The notes: a model not told the origin generated them from the sequence alone. A DNA stretch of 13,511 nucleotides from an uncultured Eubacteriales bacterium (GCA_902795555.1 CADBLV010000083.1:1-13511), one strand, 5' to 3'; numbered from the stretch's first letter, positions 7,401-12,838 are shown. Program-made: numbers and translations.

Positions 7401-8360
7401 TTGTGTCAGCATGTGTTCCACCGTGTGAAACAACTGATTTTCGTGGGTGTGCTCCAATTCCAGCTGGGTGAACAGGGACAACGCATCATATCGGTTTTCC
7501 TCCGGCGCGGGACAGCCGCAGGATTCGGAAAACACGGCATGGAAAGGATGCTTCAGCACGTGATCCATCTTTTCCCCGGCCCCCAGGCGATTGATCAGAT
7601 CGACGGTGGCTTCTGCCAGCGCATCCTGGTCATCGGAGACGGTGGACAGCCGGGGGTGAATCATTGAGGAGCTGGGCAGGCCGTCAAAGCCGGTCACAAT
7701 CACATCCTCCGGAACCCGGAACCCATGGCTTTTCAGCGTTTCGCAGACGGCGGCCGCCATCGTATCATTGGCGCAGAAGATCGCCCGGGGCGGCTTTCCG
7801 CGCTCCTGCAGCAGCCGGATCACCGCCGCGGAGGCCGGCTGCGCCCAGTATTCACCCCAGCCTGTGTTCTCCTCGGAAAAGGGAAGATGAAACTCCGAAA
7901 GCACCTCCCGATAGCATCGGAGGCGGAATTCGGACGTTTCTTCCCCCGGAACGCCGCCGAGGAACCAGGTGTCTGTAACCCCGTGATCGCGAATCACATG
8001 GCGAAGCAATGCCTTGAAGGCGGGCTCGGGATCGTTGACAAAGCTGTAGCATCCTTCATGGGGAGAGCCGACGCTGATGACGGGAACCCGCCGGGCCGTG
8101 GCCTGCCGCACGATGTCGTCGAAAAGCTCTTCGTCATGAAAGCTGTTGGAAATGATAATCAGCGCCGAAAGCAGGTCATACCGGATGACGCGGAAAATAC
8201 TGCGGGCGATGGGACTGCCCTTCTCATAGCAGGTGAAATCCAGCGTGTTGTTGAAAACAAGCAGCTCCGCGCCGGTTTTCCGCGCAGCCCGATCCAGGGC
8301 TGCCACATATCCCGTGTTCAGATGATAGTGCAGTTCTGACAGACAGACTCCGATGACCAT
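4491..8360 (-). CDS. LacI-like sensor / degenerate GGDEF / EAL phosphodiesterase with C-terminal repeat domain
   Basis: This 1289-residue protein has no signal peptide or membrane segment, so it is predicted cytoplasmic. Residues 1-~275 are a periplasmic-binding-protein-like domain of the LacI type (IFCANDTMAA with Asp199, then VIVTGFDG) but without the DNA-binding helix-turn-helix. An ESCGC motif follows (Cys281, Cys283), then an unassigned, perhaps GAF-like, region (~290-450). The GGDEF domain (~455-620) keeps DSLTG at 460 but has SENQF (536-540) instead of GGDEF, so cyclase activity is unlikely. The EAL domain (~640-870) is intact: Glu663, Asn719, Glu751, Asp778/779, Lys799, Glu835 and Gln855, with usual spacing, which predicts c-di-GMP hydrolysis to pGpG. 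From ~900 the chain is a beta-rich region with seven glycine-rich repeats of about 28 residues. The start has AAAGGAA upstream. A ligand-controlled phosphodiesterase is inferred. Confidence 0.9.
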   Translation of the reverse strand: MVIGVCLSELHYHLNTGYVAALDRAARKTGAELLVFNNTLDFTCYEKGSPIARSIFRVIRYDLLSALIIISNSFHDEELFDDIVRQATARRVPVISVGSPHEGCYSFVNDPEPAFKALLRHVIRDHGVTDTWFLGGVPGEETSEFRLRCYREVLSEFHLPFSEENTGWGEYWAQPASAAVIRLLQERGKPPRAIFCANDTMAAAVCETLKSHGFRVPEDVIVTGFDGLPSSSMIHPRLSTVSDDQDALAEATVDLINRLGAGEKMDHVLKHPFHAVFSESCGCPAPEENRYDALSLFTQLELEHTHENQLFHTVEHMLTQTEPDDFFRILSHALPPNSAVQLNRSFLDVFNGRDYTLTELENSLLRIPHADRKQTPKPVMTSINHNSPVSDARTGVTLVSSIHSDSVVFGYFSAQTQNLIQDSQLLKRLSDVLNLIFTIQLGNLRQRNLLSHIEQSLYRDSLTGMTNLKGLTRWYLAFTAEPQNHLRSVALSVYEISRYSFIYETYGIEETEAVVRRISETLRRINAEAGAVARISENQFVVLDLADSDSLLSEHIDRTVADFYRTMNAYNAENSRDYYVEIHAGCTTMSAGWETTGLENLIRLAVGEMYLNRLQADRHDVAKDTQITAALYNTFSLLIEKNLFQYFFQPIVDARSGRIFAYEALMRTDALINLSPLQVLAVAREYGRLYEVEKATFFGIMERYVRDFSDFQGCRVFVNTIPGHFLTVEDCNELTERFGSYLDCFVFELTEQDVTTDEELARLKRLAKPGSQAQIAIDDYGAGHSNMVNVLRYEPQIIKIDRELITGIDQDTNKQLFVQNTIDFAHQNGIRALAEGVETAEELRTVIACGIDLIQGYFTARPARQPIREINPNTRRFITDENLRRVRFSQDETKVYTARDGESVNLYDLAMHHYASLAIPSGEVILRGQPGSFVDLTVRIADGAETTLILENSCLKAANEPSIQLGSGSRVNLVLRENSIIRRDGIRVPPNAFLTVTGNGSLFIDSSRNYSVGIGGNFNDPYGTITFDLDGHVEIHASGDKAVCIGGCRSSGEGIRICRGNLTLLANGVNGLGMGSADGNAEIRIDGGTVKCHVQGNDTVGIGTLNGHISLTAAAEVNVLMDSERAVGIGTLNGTTELRLSAGTTDVVLHCDAGACIGSLNGEGAVFLSGADVHFHGEGNRLAGLGSVDGACDARIEGGRVSGDLLASVRQLLGNENSRVIVTGGNVQLYPEDAQRPVSPDGSPLLLMTPEGDVFEQTFRDRRATWHYTARRDADGHLAVWILPEAGTE
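4790..5340 (-). repeat. coding repeat: seven ~28-residue glycine-rich units
   Basis: Within the C-terminus of the EAL protein a G-hydrophobic-G core recurs with its hydrophobic residue at 1014, 1045, 1074, 1102, 1129, 1157 and 1185 (spacings 31, 29, 28, 27, 28, 28). Variants include VGIGTLNG (twice), ACIGSLNG, LGMGSADG and LAGLGSVDG, each followed by a short beta-strand-like stretch. This suggests a right-handed beta-helix or similar solenoid. Units are diverged in DNA, so this is an old duplication. Confidence 0.75.
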
Positions 8361-8415
8361 GACGGCGGCAATTCCTTTCCCTGAGATGATTGGAGACGAC
8401 TTTTATCGCAGGAAC

Positions 8416-8445
8416 AGTATATATCATCCGGAGGTGGAAAAGCAA
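8416..8445 (-). promoter_or_regulatory. predicted sigma-A promoter for the EAL protein gene
   Basis: On the minus strand TTGCTT (8440-8445) and TATACT (8416-8421) are separated by 18 bp, placing transcription start about 50 bp before the ATG at 8360. The -10 box is good and the -35 box is partial. It lies back to back with the queT promoter. Confidence 0.55.
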
Positions 8446-8478
8446 GCAAAACAATCAGCCCGGCGGCGAGGGGGGGAG

Positions 8479-8507
8479 TTGAAAAAAGCAGGGAGATGCG
8501 GTATACT
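8479..8507 (+). promoter_or_regulatory. predicted sigma-A promoter for queT
   Basis: TTGAAA (8479-8484) and TATACT (8502-8507) are 17 bp apart, close to the housekeeping consensus. Transcription should start near 8514, giving a leader of about 65 nt that contains a GCGCG/CGCGC hairpin (8514-8526) and then the riboswitch-like aptamer. Confidence 0.75.
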
Positions 8508-8526
8508 GCCAAAGCGCGTCGCGCGC

Positions 8527-8567
8527 GGTGAGTTCGAGACCTTCCTCACCTAAATCAAAACTAAAGG
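8527..8567 (+). promoter_or_regulatory. preQ1-I-like riboswitch upstream of queT
   Basis: GGTGAG (8527-8532) and CTCACC (8545-8550) form a perfect stem closing a 12-nt loop that begins TTC and ends in C, the same loop size and ends as the Bacillus subtilis preQ1-I aptamer, where the last loop C pairs with the ligand. An A-rich tail follows, ending in CAAAACTAAAGG, which matches the conserved 3' strand that folds back into the loop and merges with the ribosome binding site. Ligand binding would hide AAAGGA and repress translation of the transporter. The tail is a few nucleotides longer than in B. subtilis, and one expected tail-loop pair is a G-A mismatch. The downstream gene, a predicted queuosine-precursor transporter, is the expected target. 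Confidence 0.75.
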
Positions 8568-8579
8568 ATGGATGAAACC

Positions 8580-9077
8580 ATGACAAAAAACGCTACCATG
8601 ACGAAAAACCCTACGAAGATGATTGCCTACGGCGGGCTGATCGCGGCCCTGTATGTAATCCTGACCTACATCGCGAATATGTTCGGCCTGGCCAGCGGCG
8701 CGGTTCAGGTTCGCCTCTCCGAAGCGCTGACGATCCTGCCCGTGCTGACGGTTTCGGCGGTTCCCGGACTCACGGTCGGCTGTGTTCTGGCCAACATCCT
8801 GACCGGCTGCGCCATGGGGGACGTGATTTTCGGCAGCCTGGCGACCCTCCTGGGCGCGATTGGTACACGGTTGCTGAAAAAAACCCCACAGCTGGCCTGG
8901 ATTCCCCCGGTGATCAGCAACATGGTGATTGTTCCGATTGTCCTGCAGCAGGTTTACGGTGTGCCGGATGCCTGGTGGTTCCTGATGCTCACCGTCGGGG
9001 CGGGCGAACTGATCAGCTGCGGCCTGCTGGGGCTTTTGCTGTATAAGCCCGCCACCAGGGTGATCCCCGCGGATTAA
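8580..9077 (+). CDS. queT: queuosine precursor transporter QueT (ECF S component)
   Basis: This ~165-residue membrane protein resembles QueT, the substrate-binding S component of an energy-coupling-factor transporter thought to import queuosine precursors such as preQ1. Supporting motifs are VQVRLSEALTILPVL, the PGLTVGCVLANIL segment, GDVIFGSLATLLGA and PPVISNMVIVP, with about five or six hydrophobic segments and a length typical of the family. The shared ECF ATPase and T components are not in this window, as usual for group II systems. ATG 8580 is preferred to the in-frame ATG 8568, because AAAGGA abuts 8568 directly but lies about 11 nt from 8580. A third in-frame ATG at 8598 arises from an 18-bp tandem duplication at the start. 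Regulation by the preQ1-like leader supports the assignment. Confidence 0.88.
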   Translation: MTKNATMTKNPTKMIAYGGLIAALYVILTYIANMFGLASGAVQVRLSEALTILPVLTVSAVPGLTVGCVLANILTGCAMGDVIFGSLATLLGAIGTRLLKKTPQLAWIPPVISNMVIVPIVLQQVYGVPDAWWFLMLTVGAGELISCGLLGLLLYKPATRVIPAD

Positions 9078-9104
9078 GCTCTTTTTTCCCCGGACTCAGA
9101 GATT

Positions 9105-9215
9105 GAAAAACCCGGCTCCGCAAGGTCTCGGAACCGGGCTTTTTGCGTTCGCCGCCATGATCATCGAAAAACCCGGCTCCGCAAGGCTTTGGAACCGGGT
9201 TTTTGCGTTCGCCGC
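9105..9215. terminator. two tandem bidirectional terminators between convergent genes
   Basis: Two nearly identical ~51-bp units (9105-9155 and 9166-9215, period 61) each contain an A-run, CCCGG-TCCG, a short loop, CGGA-CCGGG (the second copy reads slightly differently near the loop) and a T-run, then the same GCGTTCGCCGC tail. The A- and T-runs on either side let each hairpin act in both directions, for queT (ending 9077) and the minus-strand DUF1846 gene (ending 9226). The second tail extends into a TTCGCC/GGCGAA hairpin (9208-9222). Confidence 0.85.
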
Positions 9216-9225
9216 AGGCGAAGGG

Positions 9226-10707
9226 TTATTTGTGATACAGCTTATGGCTCTGATAGGAGGGGTCGCAGGTCAGATTCACACCCAGCCGGCGGAAGGTGTT
9301 GTCATCCACCGCGGAAAGAATCACCGTCGAATGGGCTTCGCAGTTTTTCAGCCTCGGCAGCATGCTCAGCGCCCGGGCGGCGTTGGGATCGGAAGCGGCC
9401 GAGACGGAAAGCGCCACCAGCACTTCGTCGGAATGAAGGCGGGGATTGTGATTCCCCAGATATTTGCATTTCAGCTCCTGAACCGGCTCGATAACTTCCG
9501 GGGGGATCAGATGGGTTTTCTTATCGATACCGCCCAGCTTTTTCAGCGCGTTCAGAATCACAGCGGCGGAGGGGCCCAGCAGGTCTGTGGTTTTCCCGGT
9601 GATCACCTCGCCTCCTTCCAGCTCCAGGGCCAGAGCGGGCTCCCCGGTGGCTTCGGCCCGGGCTCTTGCGGCCCCGATCACCGGGCGAAGGGCGTCGGTC
9701 AGATCCAGATGCTTCATCAGCAGGCGGATTTTCTCCGCCTCCTCCCGGGCCGCGTGCCCCTGCAGATAGGAGCAGCGGGCGATGTAATACCGGCGGAGAA
9801 TCTCCATTTCCGCCGCCTGACGGCATGCCGCGTCGTCGGTGATGCACATGCCGACCATATTGACCCCCATGTCCGTGGGGCTCTTATAGGGGGACTTGCC
9901 CCATACGTGTTCAAACAGGGCGTTGAGCACAGGGAAGATTTCGATGTCCCGATTGTAATTGACGGTGGTCACGCCATAGGCGTCCAGATGATAGGGGTCG
10001 ATCATGTTAACGTCGGACAGGTCGGCGGTGGCGGCTTCGTAGGCCACGTTCACCGGATGCTTCAGCGGCAGATTCCAGATGGGGAAGGTCTCGAATTTGG
10101 CATATCCGGCCTTGATTCCCCGGCGGTTTTCCTGATACAGCTGGCTCAGGCACGTGGCCATCTTGCCGCTGCCGGGGCCGGGCGCCGTGACCAGCACCAG
10201 AGGCCGGCTGGTTTCCACATAATCATTTTTCCCGAAGCCCTCGTCGCTGACGATGTGGTCGATATCCGTCGGATACCCCTCGATGGGATAATGCCGATAG
10301 GTCTTGACTCCCATGGCGTTCAGCCGCTGCTCAAAGGAAACGGCGGCGGGCTGGCCGGAAAAACGGGTCAGCACCACGGACCCGACATACAGTCCGATGC
10401 CGCGGAAAGCGTCGATCAGCCGGAGGGTGTCCAGATCATAGGTGATCCCCAGATCTCCCCGAACCTTGCTCTTTTCGATGTCGTCCGCGTTCAGAACGAT
10501 CAGGATCTCCTCCTGATCCTTCAGCTTCAGCAGCATCTGCATCTTGCTGTCCGGCCGAAATCCGGGCAGCACCCGGCTGGCGTGGAAATCGTCAAAGAGC
10601 TTGCCGCCCAGCTCCAGATACAGCTTTCCTCCGAAGGCCTGAATCCGTTCCTGAATATGCTCAGACTGCAGCCTGGTATACCGTTCGTGATCAAAGCCGA
10701 TTCTCAT
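9226..10707 (-). CDS. DUF1846 domain-containing protein
   Basis: This 493-residue soluble protein matches the DUF1846 family, widespread in Bacillota and some Actinobacteria, with no firmly established function. Its length is close to the family norm. Recognisable stretches are the N-terminus RIGFDHERYTRLQSEHI, ADDIEKSKVRGDLGITY, the glycine-rich loop APGPGSGKMATCLSQ (Lys182, resembling a phosphate-binding loop), FPIWNLPLKHPVN, DPYHLDAYG, YKSPTDMGVNM and HSDEVLVALSVSA. The loop suggests nucleotide or phosphate binding, which is inference. The start at MRIGF (10707) is preferred over an upstream ATG at 10734, since GAGGGAAG precedes it and the family begins there. It has its own promoter and is convergent with queT. 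No neighbour points to a pathway. Confidence 0.88.
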   Translation of the reverse strand: MRIGFDHERYTRLQSEHIQERIQAFGGKLYLELGGKLFDDFHASRVLPGFRPDSKMQMLLKLKDQEEILIVLNADDIEKSKVRGDLGITYDLDTLRLIDAFRGIGLYVGSVVLTRFSGQPAAVSFEQRLNAMGVKTYRHYPIEGYPTDIDHIVSDEGFGKNDYVETSRPLVLVTAPGPGSGKMATCLSQLYQENRRGIKAGYAKFETFPIWNLPLKHPVNVAYEAATADLSDVNMIDPYHLDAYGVTTVNYNRDIEIFPVLNALFEHVWGKSPYKSPTDMGVNMVGMCITDDAACRQAAEMEILRRYYIARCSYLQGHAAREEAEKIRLLMKHLDLTDALRPVIGAARARAEATGEPALALELEGGEVITGKTTDLLGPSAAVILNALKKLGGIDKKTHLIPPEVIEPVQELKCKYLGNHNPRLHSDEVLVALSVSAASDPNAARALSMLPRLKNCEAHSTVILSAVDDNTFRRLGVNLTCDPSYQSHKLYHK

Positions 10708-10746
10708 GCGCTTCCCTCGCTTTCCGAAAAACAAACAACAGGATGT

Positions 10747-10776
10747 ATTTTACGCTTTGAAAGCCACTTTGGTCAA
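10747..10776 (-). promoter_or_regulatory. predicted sigma-A promoter for the DUF1846 gene
   Basis: On the minus strand TTGACC (10771-10776) and TAAAAT (10747-10752) are spaced by 18 bp, putting the start of transcription roughly 30 bp before the MRIGF start codon. This also excludes the ATG at 10734 only weakly, since that codon lies near the predicted start site. Confidence 0.65.
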
Positions 10777-10820
10777 GAGGCGAGTTTGTCGGCCTTTTCG
10801 CAACCGTTTCACAAAACCCC

Positions 10821-10849
10821 TTGCATTTTCGCCCGAATCCATGTATACT
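10821..10849 (+). promoter_or_regulatory. predicted sigma-A promoter for SRP RNA
   Basis: TTGCAT (10821-10826) and TATACT (10844-10849) are separated by 17 bp. Transcription would begin near 10857, right at the base of the SRP RNA terminal stem. Confidence 0.75.
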
Positions 10850-10856
10850 CTTTTTC

Positions 10857-10989
10857 GCCACGAGCGCGATGAAGGCTGGGTCCTGTGCGATTCTTCGGCG
10901 TGAACCCTGTCAGGTCCTGACGGAAGCAGCAGTAAGCGTTAGAAGGATGTGCTGCGGGGTAGCCCAGCCTGAGCGTCCGTGGTTTTTTT
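10857..10989 (+). ncRNA. ffs: bacterial small signal recognition particle RNA (4.5S type)
   Basis: The conserved domain IV is plain: GTCAGGTCC, a TGAC tetraloop, then GGAAGCAGCAG, which forms the Ffh M-domain binding site. Flanking arms pair around it, including AGGCTGGG (10873-10880) with CCCAGCCT (10963-10970), and CCACG (10858-10862) with CGTGG (10978-10982) at the base; seven T residues follow, so the terminal stem probably doubles as terminator. The RNA is ~125 nt with no Alu domain, the small type rather than the ~270-nt Bacillus type. With Ffh and FtsY it targets nascent membrane proteins to the translocon. The tetraloop is URRC-type, not the GGAA of Escherichia coli. Ends are estimated to within a few bases. 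Confidence 0.93.
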
Positions 10990-10999
10990 GCGGAACGGC

Positions 11000-11038
11000 A
11001 GGTACCCTCGGGTACCTTTTCCCGACGGTATTTTTTTT
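11000..11038 (+). terminator. terminator hairpin downstream of ffs
   Basis: AGGTACC (11000-11006) and GGTACCT (11011-11017) form a perfect stem with a CTCG loop followed by TTTT, and a further run of eight T residues occurs at 11031-11038. It backs up the T-run after the SRP RNA stem and insulates glyA. Confidence 0.7.
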
Positions 11039-11047
11039 GTTCGCACC

Positions 11048-11076
11048 TTGTATGATGCCTCGGGGATTGATATACT
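11048..11076 (+). promoter_or_regulatory. predicted sigma-A promoter for glyA
   Basis: TTGTAT (11048-11053) and TATACT (11071-11076) are 17 bp apart. The start of transcription would be near 11083, leaving a leader of only ~26 nt with GGAGGAA before the start codon. Confidence 0.65.
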
Positions 11077-11108
11077 AACTTCCAGCGATACTGATTGGAC
11101 GGAGGAAC

Positions 11109-12347
11109 ATGGCCATGGAACTGGAACTGATCCGAAAGGCGGATCCGGCGGTAGCCGAAGCGATCGAACTGGAGCTGAACCGTCAGCGGACCCACATTGA
11201 GCTGATTGCCAGCGAAAATTTTGTTTCCCCCGCCGTGATGGCGGCGATGGGAACCTGCCTGACGAATAAATACGCCGAAGGATATCCGGGAAAGCGATAT
11301 TACGGCGGATGCGAATATGTGGACATCGTTGAGAATCTGGCCCGGGACAGGGCCTGCCAGCTCTTCGGCGCCGAGCACGCCAACGTCCAGCCCCACAGCG
11401 GCGCCCAGGCGAACATGGCTGTGTATTTCGCCATGCTCAAGCCCGGAGATACCGTGATGGGCATGAACCTGTCCCACGGCGGGCATCTGACCCACGGCAG
11501 CCCCGTCAACATGTCCGGCGCCTATTTCAACTTTGTTCCCTACGGCGTGAGCAGCGAAACGGAAACGATCGACTATGACGAGGTGCTCCGCCTGGCGAAG
11601 GAATGCAAACCGAAAATGATCGTGGCCGGCGCTTCCGCCTATCCCCGGGTGATCAATTTCAAGCGCCTTCGGGAAATCGCGGACGAGGTGGAAGCCCTGC
11701 TGATGGTGGACATGGCGCATATCGCGGGCCTTGTGGCGGCGGGCGAGCATCCCAGCCCCGTGCCCTATGCGGACTTTGTAACAACTACCACCCATAAAAC
11801 CCTCCGGGGCCCGCGCGGCGGCATGATCCTCTGCCGGGAGCAGTATGCCAAGGCCATTGACAAGGCGATCTTCCCCGGCACCCAGGGCGGCCCGCTGGAG
11901 CACATCGTCGCGGCCAAGGCTGTCTGCTTCGGCGAAGCCCTCCGGGAGGAGTTCAAATCCTATCAGCATCAGATTATCCTGAACGCCAAAGCGCTGGAAA
12001 GAGCTTTCGGCGCCGAAGGCGTTCGCATGGTTTCCGGCGGAACGGATAACCACCTCCTGCTGCTGGACTTCACGGGGACCGAAATGACCGGCAAACAGAT
12101 GGAAGCCCTGCTGGAGGACGCGAACATCACCGTCAACAAGAACACCGTTCCCAATGAAACCCGCAGCCCCTCTGTTGCCAGCGGCATTCGGGTCGGAACC
12201 CCCGCGGTCACCAGCCGTGGACTGAAGGAAGCGGAAATGACGAAGGTGGCCGGATGGATTGCCCGGGTGCTTCGGGAAGGGGAAGCCGCTGTGCCCCAGG
12301 TCAGGGCGGAAGTGGAAGAACTGATGGCGGGATATCCGCTGTACTGA
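11109..12347 (+). CDS. glyA: serine hydroxymethyltransferase
   Basis: This 412-residue cytosolic PLP enzyme interconverts serine plus tetrahydrofolate with glycine plus 5,10-methylene-tetrahydrofolate, the main source of one-carbon units. Length is normal for bacterial GlyA. Family signatures run in order: [62 protein letters not shown] and [14 protein letters not shown], in which Lys230 forms the Schiff base with PLP. Near the C-terminus, [13 protein letters not shown] is the usual substrate and cofactor region. All key residues are present. ATG 11109 sits just after GGAGGAA; an in-frame ATG at 11115 would shorten it by two residues and has slightly better spacing. It has its own promoter and terminator and appears monocistronic. 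Confidence 0.97.
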   Translation: MAMELELIRKADPAVAEAIELELNRQRTHIELIASENFVSPAVMAAMGTCLTNKYAEGYPGKRYYGGCEYVDIVENLARDRACQLFGAEHANVQPHSGAQANMAVYFAMLKPGDTVMGMNLSHGGHLTHGSPVNMSGAYFNFVPYGVSSETETIDYDEVLRLAKECKPKMIVAGASAYPRVINFKRLREIADEVEALLMVDMAHIAGLVAAGEHPSPVPYADFVTTTTHKTLRGPRGGMILCREQYAKAIDKAIFPGTQGGPLEHIVAAKAVCFGEALREEFKSYQHQIILNAKALERAFGAEGVRMVSGGTDNHLLLLDFTGTEMTGKQMEALLEDANITVNKNTVPNETRSPSVASGIRVGTPAVTSRGLKEAEMTKVAGWIARVLREGEAAVPQVRAEVEELMAGYPLY

Positions 12348-12381
12348 TATTCCGGAAACGCTCAGAGAACGCTCCGGAAAC

Positions 12382-12428
12382 GCAAGCGCAGGCGCTAAAA
12401 TCCGACAACGCCTGCGCTTGCTGTTTTT
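12382..12428 (+). terminator. intrinsic terminator after glyA
   Basis: A perfect 13-bp stem (12382-12394 with 12409-12421; GCAAGCGCAGGCG and its complement) encloses a 14-nt loop and is followed by TGTTTTTAT. Just upstream, an 11-bp direct repeat TCCGGAAACGC occurs at 12351-12361 and again at 12373-12383, overlapping the base of the stem. Confidence 0.9.
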
Positions 12429-12451
12429 ATCTGCAAAGCCGGTATGCCTGA

Positions 12452-12617
12452 ACAGTCCCGGCCGTTTCGCATCTCCGGTTCATGTGCACAACCTCAGTCG
12501 GCTTCGCGTTTCAGGGCTGATCGCACAGTCCCGGTTGCTTCGCATCTCCGGCTCATGCGCACTACCTCATTCGGTTTCGCGTTTCAGGCCCATTCGCACA
12601 TCCCGGCCGGTTTCATG
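12452..12617. repeat. 73-bp tandem repeat, two copies plus a partial third
   Basis: Units at 12452-12524 and 12525-12597 agree at about 61 of 73 positions, and a third begins at 12598 (ACA-TCCCGGCCGGTTTC) before fading out. Shared blocks are ACAGTCCCGG, TTCGCATCTCCGG, TACCTCA/AACCTCA and TTCGCGTTTCAGG. The unit has no obvious long hairpin, and no convincing ORF uses it. The two copies are too diverged, and abut directly without spacers, to be CRISPR. It lies between the glyA terminator and the rnj promoter region. Confidence 0.85.
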
Positions 12618-12619
12618 TA

Positions 12620-12723
12620 ACTTTTTCCAAAAAGCACCAGATTTTTCCAAAAAAAGCCAGAAAAACTTTCGGAAAATCAAATATTTCCCCCTTTGGGCTA
12701 TAGATTTTTCGGAAAAAACATGT
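12620..12723. other. A/T-tract region upstream of the rnj promoter
   Basis: This stretch stands out against the GC-rich surroundings. Runs of T5 or A5-A7 recur roughly every helical turn (for example 12622-12626, 12629-12633, 12642-12646, 12649-12655, 12661-12665), and TTTTTCCAAAAA occurs twice, 20 bp apart. It may be intrinsically bent or act like an UP element. No gene is supported between 12348 and 12838 other than the elements listed separately. Confidence 0.5.
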
Positions 12724-12734
12724 TACAATGTAAC
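12721..12734 (+). promoter_or_regulatory. predicted extended -10 promoter for rnj, overlapped by a palindrome
   Basis: TACAAT (12724-12729) is preceded by TGT (12721-12723), giving an extended -10; the best-spaced -35 candidate, TAGATT (12701-12706, 17 bp away), is weak. The perfect inverted repeat GTTACA-A-TGTAAC (12722-12734) covers the -10 box, as an operator would. Transcription should start near 12736, about 100 nt before the GTG start. Confidence 0.55.
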
Positions 12735-12778
12735 CAAAGATGAGCTGCATAAGGACGAAAGGAGATCTGAGCGAAAAA

Positions 12779-12832
12779 GCCCCAAGGGTGGGGGGGCGTA
12801 TCTTGCCGTCGCCCGGATCATCTGAAAGGAGG
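12779..12832 (+). promoter_or_regulatory. rnj leader with two mutually exclusive hairpins and ribosome binding site
   Basis: GCCCC (12779-12783) can pair with GGGGC (12793-12797), or GGGCG (12794-12798) can pair with CGCCC (12810-12814); the two stems share bases and cannot coexist. A strong AAAGGAGG lies at about 12826-12833. GAAAGGAG also occurs earlier in the leader near 12757. No known riboswitch class was recognised. Confidence 0.35.
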
Positions 12833-12838
12833 TTGACC

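Noticed and set aside
9103..10872. A 589-codon plus-strand open frame opposite the DUF1846 gene
   Set aside because: It is antisense to a clear family protein, runs through the duplicated terminators and has a Gln/His/Gly/Val-rich composition typical of mirror frames in GC-rich genes.
10809..12053. A 414-codon minus-strand open frame across ffs and glyA
   Set aside because: It overlaps the SRP RNA, its promoter and most of glyA, with no ribosome binding site or family resemblance.
12452..12617. CRISPR array
   Set aside because: The units are 73 bp, diverged, directly adjacent and only two and a fraction in number, with no spacers or cas genes.
12418..12825. A 135-codon plus-strand frame across the 73-bp repeats
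   Set aside because: It starts within the glyA terminator, spans the repeat, A/T tracts and the rnj promoter, and resembles no protein.
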